From positions 1-33,506 of the forward strand of contig UQCM01000030.1 of assembly GCA_900539525.1 (NCBI GenBank): 33,506 nucleotides of DNA, in the 5' to 3' direction. The notes under the pieces are model-generated. The model saw only the letters and a program-made list of their open reading frames with translations. It searched no databases and had not been told where the DNA came from. This DNA is from an uncultured Blautia sp. (GTDB lineage Bacteria; Bacillota; Clostridia; Lachnospirales; Lachnospiraceae). The position numbers and the translations under genes are program-made. Below, in pieces: positions 1 through 8,329 of this stretch (position 1 is its first letter; each line of letters begins with the position of its first letter).

Positions 1-40
1 TTTCGAATGTTTTTCGGATTTTGGGAGCGCGGGAGCGCGG

Positions 41-76
41 AAAAATCCGAAGGCACCATGAGGTCAAAAGGTCATG
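41..76 (+). repeat. Dispersed 36-nt repeat, copy 1
   Basis: This stretch matches 14711-14746 at 31 of 36 positions. Both copies start with AAAAATCCGAAGGCA and end in GGTCAAAAG followed by a TCATG. Each copy ends about 40 nt before the ATG of the next gene (37 nt here, 41 nt at the other site). In this copy, TTCGGATTTT (13-22) and AAAATCCGAA (42-51) form a perfect 10-bp inverted repeat around a GC-rich loop that contains GGGAGCGCG as a direct repeat. The element looks like a family of genome-dispersed sequences; its function is unknown. Confidence 0.6.
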
Positions 77-113
77 TGTTTCATGTCTGATAAAAAGGGT
101 AAGGAGGAATGGA

Positions 114-2306
114 ATGAAGAAGAGTCATGGACGCTTTTGGAAAACAAGGATACTTGCAGGAATCTGTGCAGCATCTGTGTGTCTGTCATCAGGATTTACG
201 GGGTTTGTTCTGGCATCGGAAACCGAAGATACGGTGTTCGATATGGATACCGGTACAAGATGTGACAGAGAGTTGTTTAACTACATGGTTCCCAAATGGC
301 TGAACCGGGAAAAAAGAATTGACCTGTCCGGCTTTCATGCAACGCTGGATGATGTCATGGCGGTCAATTACTGGGCAACGGAAGTCTTTCCGGAATTGTA
401 TTATGTGGGAAATCTGAGTTATCAGCTGGAAGAAGATGGTACGGTTCCGTGGATCGAGACGAATTATCCGATTAACAGGGATGTGGAATTGAAGGCAGAG
501 GGGGAAAAGGTGCTGTCTTTACTTAATGATTCCATGTCAGATCTGGAAAAAGCCATGGTCATTCATGACTATCTTGTTATGGATATTGAATATGGCGGCG
601 GGTATCCTTACCGTCATGATGTCAGAGGAGCTGTCCTGGATAAAGAAGCGGTCTGCGAGGGATATGCAAAGGCGTACAAATACTACATGGACAGAGCAGG
701 AGTGCCCTGTGAAATGGTGGGAGGACATTCCCGTGGGGAAGGACATGCATGGAACCAGGTACAGATTAATGGAAAGTGGTATATGGTAGATGTTACCTGG
801 GACGACCCGAGAGGAGAAGATATCAGGCATACTTACTTCCTGTGCAGTGAGGATATTTTTGGACAGGATCATGTATGGGACAGAGAAGCGTACAAAATCT
901 GTGATGATACGACCTATGATGATGCGATCTGGAAGGATGTCACCTCACCGGTTTTTGCGGGGGATGGTTATCTGTGTTATAAGGAAAACCGGGCGCTCAG
1001 GAGGGTAAAGCTGGAAAACGGTATTCCGGGGAAGGCAGAAACATTCGTAACGGTAAGCGAGCCATGGAAAATCTATCAGGGAAGTGCTTCCTATGACTAC
1101 ATGTCTCTTGCGTCAAAGGATAATCGCCTCTACTATACAACGCCGAAACAGATCATCTCCTGCAAATATGACGGAACGGATAAGCAGACGGTAGTGACGT
1201 TAGGCAGCGAATCCCCACAACAGATTTTTGGCATTGAAATTGCGGGTGGCACCTTATATTATGATACGGCAGCCGGAATCTATGAAACCAGAACACGGAA
1301 TGCATATGTGCTGGATGAAAACTATAAGAAAAAGCCATATCCGATCAGTATTCAGACACATTCTGTTGAGCTGGTCTGCGGTGAAGGTCATATGCTGTGT
1401 GCATATGCGCCGGGAAAGATCACCTATGAATCAGAAGATCCTGAAATCTGTACGGTGGATCAGTATGGAAGTTTACAGACAAAGAAAAGTGGCGAAACAA
1501 AGATTAAGATAACGACACAGGAGTCTGATCTGTACTTTGCAGGCAATGAAACCGTTTCGGTAAAAGTCTATTCATCAAGAGAAGAAATGGAAGCAGGAAA
1601 GCAGCCGGAGAGTGAAACAGAGCCGGAGAAGCAGCCGGAAAGCGAAACCGAAACGGAGACAGAAAAGCAGTCTGAGAGTGAAACAGGAAAGCAGCCGGAG
1701 AGTGAAACGGAGACAGAAAAGCAGCCGGAAAGCGAAACCGAGACGGAAAAGCAGTCTGAGAGTGAAACAGAAAAGCAGCCGGAGAGCGAAACCGAGACGG
1801 AAAAGCAGTCTGAGAGTGAAACAGAAAAGCAGCCGGAAAGCGAAGCGGAGACGGAGAAGCAGTCTGAGAGCGAAACGGAAAAGCAGCCGGAAAGCGAAGC
1901 GGAGACGGAGAAGCAGTCTGAAAGTGAAATGGAAAAGCAGCCGGAAAGCGAAACCGAGACAGAAAAGAAGCAGCCGGAAAGTGAATCAGAAAAGCAGCCG
2001 GAACCTGTGACAAAGCCTGAAAAGATGACGGGCGTTTCTGCGAAAGCAGTCGGAAAGCAGAAGATAAAGGTTCGATGGAAGAAGCAGTCATGCACAGGAT
2101 ACCAGATTAAGATTTCAAAAACGCGTGACTTTAAAAAGACAGAAAAGACTGTTTTTATCAGAGGAAAAAAGAAAAACAGCCAGATGATTTCCGGACTGAA
2201 GGCAGGGACCGTCTATTATATTAAGGTCCGTTCCTACAAAAAAACAGGAGAAAAGATATCTTATGGCGGATACTCCAGAATCCAGAAGGTGCGCACCGGA
2301 AGGTAA
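114..2306 (+). CDS. Secreted transglutaminase-like protein with Ig-like, repeat and FN3-like regions
   Basis: The 730-residue product starts at ATG 114, seven nt after a strong AAGGAGG-type site; an earlier in-frame start exists but gives no signal peptide. Residues 1-35 form a signal peptide. Residues 140-250 are a transglutaminase-like core with the expected triad: Cys181 (VCEGYAKA), His211 (GHAWNQV) and Asp226 (YMVDVTWDD). Residues 405-487 resemble a bacterial Ig-like (Big2) domain. Residues 496-635 are a low-complexity EKQ(S/P)ESETET repeat, and 638-730 look like a fibronectin-III-like domain ending in many Lys/Arg. No LPXTG motif or C-terminal membrane anchor is seen, so the basic C-terminus or the repeat may hold it at the wall (inference). 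Family members cleave or cross-link peptides; whether this one is a protease or a cross-linker cannot be told. No clear terminator follows. Confidence 0.85.
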   Translation: MKKSHGRFWKTRILAGICAASVCLSSGFTGFVLASETEDTVFDMDTGTRCDRELFNYMVPKWLNREKRIDLSGFHATLDDVMAVNYWATEVFPELYYVGNLSYQLEEDGTVPWIETNYPINRDVELKAEGEKVLSLLNDSMSDLEKAMVIHDYLVMDIEYGGGYPYRHDVRGAVLDKEAVCEGYAKAYKYYMDRAGVPCEMVGGHSRGEGHAWNQVQINGKWYMVDVTWDDPRGEDIRHTYFLCSEDIFGQDHVWDREAYKICDDTTYDDAIWKDVTSPVFAGDGYLCYKENRALRRVKLENGIPGKAETFVTVSEPWKIYQGSASYDYMSLASKDNRLYYTTPKQIISCKYDGTDKQTVVTLGSESPQQIFGIEIAGGTLYYDTAAGIYETRTRNAYVLDENYKKKPYPISIQTHSVELVCGEGHMLCAYAPGKITYESEDPEICTVDQYGSLQTKKSGETKIKITTQESDLYFAGNETVSVKVYSSREEMEAGKQPESETEPEKQPESETETETEKQSESETGKQPESETETEKQPESETETEKQSESETEKQPESETETEKQSESETEKQPESEAETEKQSESETEKQPESEAETEKQSESEMEKQPESETETEKKQPESESEKQPEPVTKPEKMTGVSAKAVGKQKIKVRWKKQSCTGYQIKISKTRDFKKTEKTVFIRGKKKNSQMISGLKAGTVYYIKVRSYKKTGEKISYGGYSRIQKVRTGR
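1597..2010 (+). repeat. In-frame 54-nt tandem repeat (Glu/Lys/Ser-rich linker)
   Basis: The DNA repeats an 18-codon unit made of an 8-residue half (EKQSESET) and a 10-residue half (EKQPESETET). About four full units plus partial ones are present. Neighbouring units are nearly identical, with Ala for Thr changes in the third and fourth. Long open frames in other frames and on the other strand here are a by-product of the repeat, which contains no stop codon in several frames. Confidence 0.85.
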
Positions 2307-2365
2307 ATGCGTGTTATACTAGTCACGGAGTGGATAGTAACAAATAAGTCGCAATCGGTTGATTC

Positions 2366-2394
2366 TTGACAAGTCCGTTGTTTTGGAATAGAAT
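2366..2394 (+). promoter_or_regulatory. Sigma-A promoter of the proS operon
   Basis: A perfect -35 TTGACA (2366-2371) and a -10 TAGAAT (2389-2394) are separated by 17 nt. Transcription would start near 2401, just ahead of the T-box leader. Confidence 0.8.
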
Positions 2395-2410
2395 GACTCT
2401 ATCTGAAAAT

Positions 2411-2698
2411 GACGAAGAAGAGGATTAGTACGTCAGCCGAATTCTTCAGAGAGGAAATCGATGGTGTGAGATTTCTGTTGGAAGCTGGTGGAACCTGCCT
2501 TGGAGTCCCGTATGAAAGTACGGCGTAGCCGGCGTTAACGGTAAAAGAGAGAGCAGAAAAGTGATCCTGTCCGGACACCAGATAATCTGAGCTGGTTGGC
2601 AGGTGAAGCAGACTGCTAATCAGGGTGGTACCGCCGATGACTTTTATGGCCTCGGTCCCTTTGCAAAAGCATGGGGGCAGAGGCCTTTGTGCTTATGA
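2411..2698 (+). ncRNA. T-box riboswitch, proline specifier
   Basis: The leader has the typical T-box order. It contains a GAAGAAGAGGATTAGTA start, an AGAGAGG segment, stem I with the specifier context GAA-CCT-GCCTTGGAG, and the conserved box CAGGGTGGTACCGCC (2621-2635). The specifier triplet CCT (2494-2496) codes for proline, which fits the downstream prolyl-tRNA synthetase. GGCCTCGGTCCC (about 2649-2660) and GGGGGCAGAGGCC (about 2674-2686), followed by a short T-rich tail, form the likely terminator arms. Uncharged tRNA(Pro) should stabilise the antiterminator and raise expression of proS and the editing gene behind it. Confidence 0.92.
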
Positions 2699-2732
2699 AT
2701 AGGAAATTGTGAAAATAAAAGGAGAAAAGAAG

Positions 2733-4172
2733 ATGGCAAACGACAAAAAACTTGTAGAAGCAATTACTTCGATGGAAGATGATTTCGCCCAGTGGTATAC
2801 GGATGTCGTAAAGAAGGCGGAGCTGATCGACTACACCAGCGTAAAGGGCTGTATGGTCATCAAACCGGCAGGATATGCGATCTGGGAGAATATCCAGAAG
2901 GAGCTCGACCGCAGATTTAAGGAAACGGGAGTAGAAAATGTATACCTTCCCATGTTCATTCCGGAAAGTCTGCTGCAGAAGGAAAAGGATCACGTGGAAG
3001 GCTTTGCTCCGGAGGTTGCATGGGTAACCCACGGAGGACTGGAGCCGCTGCAGGAGAGAATGTGTGTAAGACCTACCTCGGAAACGCTGTTCTGTGATTT
3101 CTATGCGAAGGATATCCATTCCCACAGAGATCTGCCGAAGGTATACAACCAGTGGTGTTCCGTGGTGCGCTGGGAAAAGACCACCAGACCGTTCCTGCGT
3201 TCCAGAGAATTCCTGTGGCAGGAGGGACACACCGCGCACGCTACCGCAGAGGAGGCAGAAGAGCGTACGATCCAGATGCTGAATGTCTATGCGGATTTCT
3301 GTGAGGAGGTGCTGGCGATTCCTGTCGTAAAGGGTCGCAAGACAGATAAGGAAAAATTCGCAGGTGCGGAGGCTACCTATACGATTGAGTCTCTGATGCA
3401 TGACGGAAAAGCGCTCCAGTCAGGAACCAGCCACAACTTTGGTGACGGCTTTGCAAAGGCTTTTGGCATCCAGTATGCGGACAAGGATAACAAACTGAAA
3501 TATGTGCATCAGACCTCCTGGGGTATGACGACACGTATGATCGGTGCGATCATCATGGTACACGGTGACAACAGTGGTCTGGTATTGCCTCCAAAGGTGG
3601 CTCCTGTTCAGGTTATGGTGATTCCGATCCAGCAGAAAAAGGAAGGTGTGCTGGATAAGGCAGGTGAGATCAGAGATATGCTCTGTGCGGCAGGTATCCG
3701 CACCCGGCTGGACGATTCTGACAAGAGCCCGGGATGGAAATTCTCTGAGCAGGAGATGAGAGGCTTCCCGCTGCGCGTGGAGATAGGACCAAAGGATATC
3801 GCTGCTGGGCAGGCTGTGGTCGTGCGCAGAGATACCAGAGAGAAGATCGTTCTGCCGATCAGTGAGCTGACACAGAGAATTCCGGAAATTCTTGATACCA
3901 TGCATCATGATATGCTGGAAAGAGCAAGAACACACAGAGATGCCCACACCTATATAGCGAAGAATCTTGAAGAAATGAAGGATATCGCTGAGAATAAGCC
4001 GGGATTTATCAAAGCCATGTGGTGCGGCTGCCAGGAGTGTGAGGATGCACTGAAAGAAGAGGCAGGCGTGACCTCCAGATGTATTCCATTTGAGCAGGAG
4101 GAATTTGCAGATACCTGTGTTTACTGCGGAAAACCGGCGAAGAAGATGGTTTACTGGGGGAAAGCGTATTAA
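2733..4172 (+). CDS. proS: Prolyl-tRNA synthetase, type 3 (archaeal/eukaryotic-like)
   Basis: ProRS joins proline to tRNA(Pro) in the cytoplasm using ATP. The 479-residue length and sequence features such as YLPMFIPESLL, VRPTSETLFCDFYAKDI and FLWQEGHTAHAT fit the short class-II type that lacks the bacterial INS editing domain. The C-terminus holds a Zn-type domain with Cys residues in WCGCQEC and CVYCGKP, ending in WGKAY, a form typical of this type. ATG 2733 is chosen because AAAGGAG lies at a good distance; a GTG at 2709 is in frame but less likely. The gene is controlled by the T-box upstream and is followed after 5 nt by a trans-editing deacylase. Confidence 0.96.
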   Translation: MANDKKLVEAITSMEDDFAQWYTDVVKKAELIDYTSVKGCMVIKPAGYAIWENIQKELDRRFKETGVENVYLPMFIPESLLQKEKDHVEGFAPEVAWVTHGGLEPLQERMCVRPTSETLFCDFYAKDIHSHRDLPKVYNQWCSVVRWEKTTRPFLRSREFLWQEGHTAHATAEEAEERTIQMLNVYADFCEEVLAIPVVKGRKTDKEKFAGAEATYTIESLMHDGKALQSGTSHNFGDGFAKAFGIQYADKDNKLKYVHQTSWGMTTRMIGAIIMVHGDNSGLVLPPKVAPVQVMVIPIQQKKEGVLDKAGEIRDMLCAAGIRTRLDDSDKSPGWKFSEQEMRGFPLRVEIGPKDIAAGQAVVVRRDTREKIVLPISELTQRIPEILDTMHHDMLERARTHRDAHTYIAKNLEEMKDIAENKPGFIKAMWCGCQECEDALKEEAGVTSRCIPFEQEEFADTCVYCGKPAKKMVYWGKAY

Positions 4173-4177
4173 AAGAT

Positions 4178-4720
4178 ATGAACATAGACAGAACACTTTA
4201 TACGGGCCGCCCCGAAGCATCGGGACGGCTGCCAAAGGAAATGGCCGTTTACGATCTGCTGGAAAAGCTGGATATTCCCTTTATACGGGTGGATCATGAG
4301 ATAGCGCCTACGATTGAAGCCTGTCAGGAGATTGACCAGATGCTGGGTGTGGAAATGTGTAAGAATCTGTTCTTGTGCAACCGGCAGAAGACAGAGTTTT
4401 ATCTTCTGCTGATGCCGGGAGACAAGCCGTTTAAGACGAAGAATCTTTCCGCCCAGATCGGCAGTGCCAGACTTTCTTTTGCCGGGGAGGAGTTTATGGA
4501 AGAATTTATGGATCTGACTCCTGGATCTGTGACGATACTGGGACTGATGAATGACAGGGAGCATCGTGTGAGACTGCTGATCGACAGGGAGGTCCTGGAG
4601 TCAGAGTATATCGGGTGCCATCCATGCATCAATACTTCCAGTCTGAAAATAAAGACAGAGGATATTCTGAAAAAGTTTCTTCCATATATTAACTGTTCTT
4701 ATACACCGGTGGCTTTGTGA
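4178..4720 (+). CDS. YbaK/ProX-family prolyl-tRNA deacylase (trans-editing)
   Basis: The 180-residue protein belongs to the YbaK/aminoacyl-tRNA deacylase family (ProXp-ala/PrdX type). It shows the expected core with EMAVYDLLEKLDIPF near the N-terminus, CKNLFLCNRQKTEFYLLLMPGDK in the middle, and GSVTILGLMND and GCHPCINTSSL near the end. Such proteins hydrolyse mischarged tRNA(Pro), usually Ala-tRNA(Pro). The gene starts 5 nt after the proS stop, so the two are co-transcribed behind the proline T-box. This pairing is logical because the type-3 ProRS next door has no editing domain of its own. The exact substrate (Ala or Cys) cannot be told from sequence. Confidence 0.88.
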   Translation: MNIDRTLYTGRPEASGRLPKEMAVYDLLEKLDIPFIRVDHEIAPTIEACQEIDQMLGVEMCKNLFLCNRQKTEFYLLLMPGDKPFKTKNLSAQIGSARLSFAGEEFMEEFMDLTPGSVTILGLMNDREHRVRLLIDREVLESEYIGCHPCINTSSLKIKTEDILKKFLPYINCSYTPVAL

Positions 4721-4788
4721 CATCCGGCGCATGACTCCGAACAGTTACCCACGTCTTTAACAAAGCGGCACTTTACAGTAAAAAAATG

Positions 4789-4820
4789 TTGACAAAAAAT
4801 TTAATACGGCGTATTATAAT
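4789..4820 (+). promoter_or_regulatory. Sigma-A promoter of the liv operon
   Basis: TTGACA (4789-4794) is followed by TATTAT (4812-4817) at a 17-nt spacing; TATAAT overlaps it at 4815-4820 with a longer 20-nt spacing. The start site would be near 4824, giving a leader of about 145 nt. I see no known riboswitch in that leader. Confidence 0.7.
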
Positions 4821-4826
4821 TTCCAA

Positions 4827-4842
4827 GATTTCAGAAGAAATC
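4827..4842 (+). promoter_or_regulatory. Inverted repeat at the liv start site, possible CodY box
   Basis: GATTTCAGAAGAAATC is a perfect 6-bp inverted repeat with a 4-nt centre, right at the predicted transcription start. Aligned one base earlier, it matches the CodY consensus AATTTTCWGAAAATT at about 10 of 15 positions. CodY represses branched-chain amino acid uptake genes in many Firmicutes, so the placement is sensible, but the match is modest. Confidence 0.35.
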
Positions 4843-4971
4843 AGGGAGAAACAGCTGCATCCGGGTAGAAGAAGGGATCATGGCAAGACTTACACAACAG
4901 CATATTCGGCATTGGAAAGCCGGTCTCGAAATGTATGCGGAGCAGCAAAACACAAGAAGGAGGAAAATATT

Positions 4972-6147
4972 ATGAAGAAATTCAAACAGGCAGCAGCGTT
5001 TATCGCAGCAGCTTCTCTGGTTGTAGCATCACTGTCCGGATGTGGAAGCAAAGAGAAGACAGCAGAAACTACAGGAGCATCTGCAGATGCTACATTTAAG
5101 ATCGGTGGTATCGGACCGACAACAGGCGGTGCTGCAGTATACGGTCTGGCCGTTAAGAATGCAATGGAGCTGGCAGTAAAAGAGATCAATGAGGCAGGCG
5201 GAATCAACGGATATCAGGTTGAGCTCTCCTTTGAGGATGACGAGCACGATCCGGAGAAATCTGTAAACGCTTACAACTCCTTAAAAGACTGGGGCATGCA
5301 GATGCTGGTAGGTACCGTTACCTCCGGTCCGTGTACCGCAGTTGTAGAGAAGACTCATGAGGACAACATGTTCCAGCTGACACCATCCGGTTCCGCAGTA
5401 GAGTGCATCCAGTATGACAACGCATTCCGCGTATGCTTCTCTGATCCGAACCAGGGTATTGCTTCCGCACAGTATATCGGCGAGAACAAGCTGGCTTCCA
5501 AGGTAGCAGTCATCTATGACAGCTCCGATGTATATTCTTCAGGTATTTATGAGAAATTTGCAGGAGAGGCTGCAAATCAGGATTTTGAAATCGTATCTGC
5601 AGAGGCTTTCACAGCAGATAACAAGACAGACTTCTCTGTACAGCTTCAGAAGGCAAAGGATAACGGTGCAGAGCTGGTATTCCTTCCGATCTACTACACA
5701 GAGGCTTCTCTGATTCTGAAGCAGGCAAGAACCATGGGATATGCACCGACCTTCTTCGGATGTGACGGTCTGGACGGTATCCTGGCTGTAGAGAACTTCG
5801 ATACTTCTCTGGCAGAGGGCGTTATGCTCCTGACACCGTTCGCAGCAGATGCTGAGGATGAGAAGACACAGAATTTTGTAACTGCATTCAAGGATGCATA
5901 CAAAGATATCCCGAATCAGTTTGCGGCAGATGCTTATGATGCTCTCTATACAGTAAAGGCAGCAGCAGAGAAAGCAAACCTGACACCGGACATGAGCGTA
6001 TCTGATCTGTGTGATGGCATGAAGACAGCTATGACAGAGATTACTGTAGAGGGTCTGACAGGAACCATCACATGGGATGCGGATGGTGAGCCTTCAAAGG
6101 ATCCGAAGGCAGTCGTAATTACAGACGGCGCTTATAAGGCAATGTAA
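4972..6147 (+). CDS. livK: Branched-chain amino acid ABC transporter, substrate-binding lipoprotein
   Basis: The 391-residue protein captures Leu/Ile/Val (or a related amino acid) outside the cell and delivers it to the LivH/LivM permeases. A lipoprotein signal peptide ends in the lipobox LSGC with Cys24. A Ser/Thr/Ala linker follows, then a type-I periplasmic-binding fold beginning FKIGGIGPTTGGAAVYG, with NEAGGING, SGPCTAVVEK and YDALYTVKAA as family landmarks. ATG 4972 is preceded by AAGGAGG; the longer in-frame upstream extension has no signal peptide at its start. The codon pattern suggests high expression. A terminator-like hairpin follows, so this gene may be made in excess over the membrane parts. 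The precise ligand is not certain. Confidence 0.93.
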   Translation: MKKFKQAAAFIAAASLVVASLSGCGSKEKTAETTGASADATFKIGGIGPTTGGAAVYGLAVKNAMELAVKEINEAGGINGYQVELSFEDDEHDPEKSVNAYNSLKDWGMQMLVGTVTSGPCTAVVEKTHEDNMFQLTPSGSAVECIQYDNAFRVCFSDPNQGIASAQYIGENKLASKVAVIYDSSDVYSSGIYEKFAGEAANQDFEIVSAEAFTADNKTDFSVQLQKAKDNGAELVFLPIYYTEASLILKQARTMGYAPTFFGCDGLDGILAVENFDTSLAEGVMLLTPFAADAEDEKTQNFVTAFKDAYKDIPNQFAADAYDALYTVKAAAEKANLTPDMSVSDLCDGMKTAMTEITVEGLTGTITWDADGEPSKDPKAVVITDGAYKAM

Positions 6148-6160
6148 GAGACCCAAAAGA

Positions 6161-6190
6161 GGGGCTGCCCTTGTGGCAGCTCCATTTTTA
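6161..6190 (+). terminator. Hairpin terminator or attenuator between livK and livH
   Basis: GGGGCTGCC (6161-6169) pairs with GGCAGCTCC (6175-6183) around a 5-nt loop and is followed by ATTTTTATT. It probably stops part of the transcription after the binding-protein gene, giving more LivK than permease. Confidence 0.75.
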
Positions 6191-6210
6191 TTACAAAAAC
6201 CAAACAGGCA

Positions 6211-6240
6211 TTTACTTATAAACAGGTCATGTGTTATAAT
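6211..6240 (+). promoter_or_regulatory. Possible internal promoter ahead of livH
   Basis: A perfect -10 TATAAT (6235-6240) lies 18 nt after a weak -35 TTTACT (6211-6216). It would let livHMGF and the kinase-like gene be expressed separately from livK. Confidence 0.5.
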
Positions 6241-6350
6241 AATGTCCAAATTGGGCAGACAGATGTATTTCTGTCCAAATACACATGCATGTTGCAGCGG
6301 TTCCTGTGGCAGGGGACTGCTGGGCAAATACTATGACAGAGGGGTGTGCT

Positions 6351-7235
6351 ATGAGTTTTTTATCTTACTTAATTAATGGTATCAGCCTGGGAAGTGTATA
6401 TGCGATCATTGCGCTGGGCTATACAATGGTATACGGAATTGCCAAAATGCTGAATTTTGCTCACGGCGATGTCATCATGGTCGGAGGGTATGTCGTGCTT
6501 ACCATTGTGAGCACAATGGGCATGCCGCCAATGGTGGGTATTGCTGCTGCAGTTCTTACGTGTACACTGCTTGGAGTTGTCATTGAGAGGGTGGCCTACA
6601 AGCCACTGAGAAATGCGGCTTCTTCCCTTGCCGTTCTGATCACGGCGATCGGTGTCAGCTATCTTCTGCAGAATATCGCATTGCTGGTCTTTGGTGCGGA
6701 TACGAAATCCTTTACTTCCGTGGTAAAAGTACCGGCGATCACACTGGCCGGAGGGGCTCTTTCCATTTCCGGTGAGACCACTGTGACGATTCTGGCATGT
6801 ATCATTATTATGATAGTTCTTACTTTATTTATCAAGAAATCAAAAGCAGGTCAGGCCATGCTGGCCGTATCTGAGGATAAGGGAGCGGCGCAGCTGATGG
6901 GTATTAACGTAAACGGTACGATCGCTCTCACCTTTGCCATCGGTTCCGCACTGGCGGCGATTGCAAGTGTACTGTTGTGCTCTGCCTATCCATCTCTGAC
7001 ACCGTATACCGGTGCCATGCCGGGTATCAAGGCGTTCGTGGCTGCCGTATTCGGAGGAATCGGTTCGATCCCCGGCGCCATGATCGGAGGAATTCTCCTG
7101 GGCGTGATTGAAATTCTTGGAAAGGCTTATATTTCATCCCAGATGGCAGATGCCATCGTGTTTGCCGTGTTGATCGTGGTGCTTCTGGTGAAGCCTACCG
7201 GTATTCTGGGCAAACAGGTACAAGAGAAAGTATAG
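6351..7235 (+). CDS. livH: Branched-chain amino acid ABC transporter permease LivH
   Basis: The 294-residue inner-membrane protein is one half of the permease pore. It opens with FLSYLINGISLGSVYAIIALGYTMVYGIAKMLNFAHGDVIM, a hallmark of LivH, and has about eight membrane segments. GAMPGIKAFVAAVFGGIGSIPGAMIGG is the conserved cytoplasmic region that contacts the ATPases. ATG 6351 has AGAGGGG six nt ahead; an ATG at 6333 is in frame but has no ribosome site. The next gene follows at once, so LivH and LivM are translated together. Confidence 0.94.
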   Translation: MSFLSYLINGISLGSVYAIIALGYTMVYGIAKMLNFAHGDVIMVGGYVVLTIVSTMGMPPMVGIAAAVLTCTLLGVVIERVAYKPLRNAASSLAVLITAIGVSYLLQNIALLVFGADTKSFTSVVKVPAITLAGGALSISGETTVTILACIIIMIVLTLFIKKSKAGQAMLAVSEDKGAAQLMGINVNGTIALTFAIGSALAAIASVLLCSAYPSLTPYTGAMPGIKAFVAAVFGGIGSIPGAMIGGILLGVIEILGKAYISSQMADAIVFAVLIVVLLVKPTGILGKQVQEKV

Positions 7236-7247
7236 GTGGTGGCGAAG

Positions 7248-8327
7248 ATGAAGAAAATGATGAAAATAAGCAAAACGACAAGAAGCAATCTGATTACATA
7301 TGGAATCGTAATTGCAGCATTTGTGATCATGCAGATCCTGATCGGAGCCGGACAGGTCTCCAGTCTGATGAAGGGACTTCTCGTTCCCCTGTGTGTATAT
7401 GCGATTCTGGCAGTTTCTCTGAATCTGGTAGTTGGTATCCTTGGTGAGCTGAGCCTTGGCCATGCGGGATTTATGTGCGTAGGTGCGTTTTCCAGTGCGT
7501 TTTTCTCAAAATGTATGGTAGATGTGATTCCGGTTTCCGGACTGCGTTTCTTTCTGGCTATTCTGATCGGTGCTGCCGTGGCTGCTCTTTTTGGAATCCT
7601 GATCGGTATTCCGGTATTGCGACTGAGAGGCGACTATCTGGCCATCGTAACCCTGGCATTCGGAGAGATTATTAAGAATATCATTAATGTATTTTATATT
7701 GGAAAGGACAGCAATGGCTTTCATTTTTCTATGAAGGACGCCATGTCGCTGAATATGGAGCCGGATGGACAGACCATTATCAATGGTCCGCAGGGTATTA
7801 CCGGCACGCCGAATGATTCCACGTTCCTGATCGGTATCATTCTTCTGCTGATCACACTTTTTATCGTTCTGAACCTGGTTCATTCCAGAGACGGACGTGC
7901 GATCATGTCCATTCGTGACAATCGTATCGCGGCGGAGTCAGTAGGTATCAATATTACAAAGTATAAGCTGATGGCCTTTACCGTATCGGCTGCCCTGGCC
8001 GGTGTGGCCGGTGTGCTCTATGCCCATAACCTGGCGACGCTTGTTGCACAGCCCAAGAACTTCGGATATAACATGTCAATTATGATTCTGGTCTTTGTGG
8101 TACTTGGAGGAATCGGAAACATCAGAGGCTCTATGATCGCGGCTGTCGTTCTGACTCTGCTTCCGGAGCTGCTGCGTTCACTCAGTGATTACCGTATGCT
8201 GATCTACGCAGTGATCCTGATCGTTATGATGCTCTTTAACTGGAGCCCGAAAGCTCTGGAATGGCGTGAAAAATATTCACCGAAGCGTTTGCTGAAGAAA
8301 AGGCGCGAAGGAAAGGAGGCTGAGTGA
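7248..8327 (+). CDS. livM: Branched-chain amino acid ABC transporter permease LivM
   Basis: The 359-residue membrane protein pairs with LivH. Landmarks are LNLVVGILGELSLGHAGFMCVGAFSSAF near the N-terminus, RLRGDYLAIVTLAFGEIIKN in the middle, and NITKYKLMAFTVSAALAGVAGVLYAH followed by ILVFVVLGGIGNIRGSMIAA, all typical of LivM. ATG 7248 is chosen because AGGTGG lies 8 nt upstream; GTG codons at 7236 and 7239 are in frame. The stop lies 2 nt before the livG start, a sign of translational coupling. The C-terminal tail is short and basic. Confidence 0.94.
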   Translation: MKKMMKISKTTRSNLITYGIVIAAFVIMQILIGAGQVSSLMKGLLVPLCVYAILAVSLNLVVGILGELSLGHAGFMCVGAFSSAFFSKCMVDVIPVSGLRFFLAILIGAAVAALFGILIGIPVLRLRGDYLAIVTLAFGEIIKNIINVFYIGKDSNGFHFSMKDAMSLNMEPDGQTIINGPQGITGTPNDSTFLIGIILLLITLFIVLNLVHSRDGRAIMSIRDNRIAAESVGINITKYKLMAFTVSAALAGVAGVLYAHNLATLVAQPKNFGYNMSIMILVFVVLGGIGNIRGSMIAAVVLTLLPELLRSLSDYRMLIYAVILIVMMLFNWSPKALEWREKYSPKRLLKKRREGKEAE

Positions 8328-8329
8328 TC

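Noticed and set aside
1504..2095. Long open frames of 175 and 195 codons on the minus strand and 132 codons on the plus strand over the repeat
   Set aside because: They exist only because the 54-nt repeat lacks stops in several frames. They have extreme composition and no ribosome sites.
4827..4971. A riboswitch in the livK leader
   Set aside because: The 145-nt leader shows no known riboswitch motif and no terminator before the start codon.
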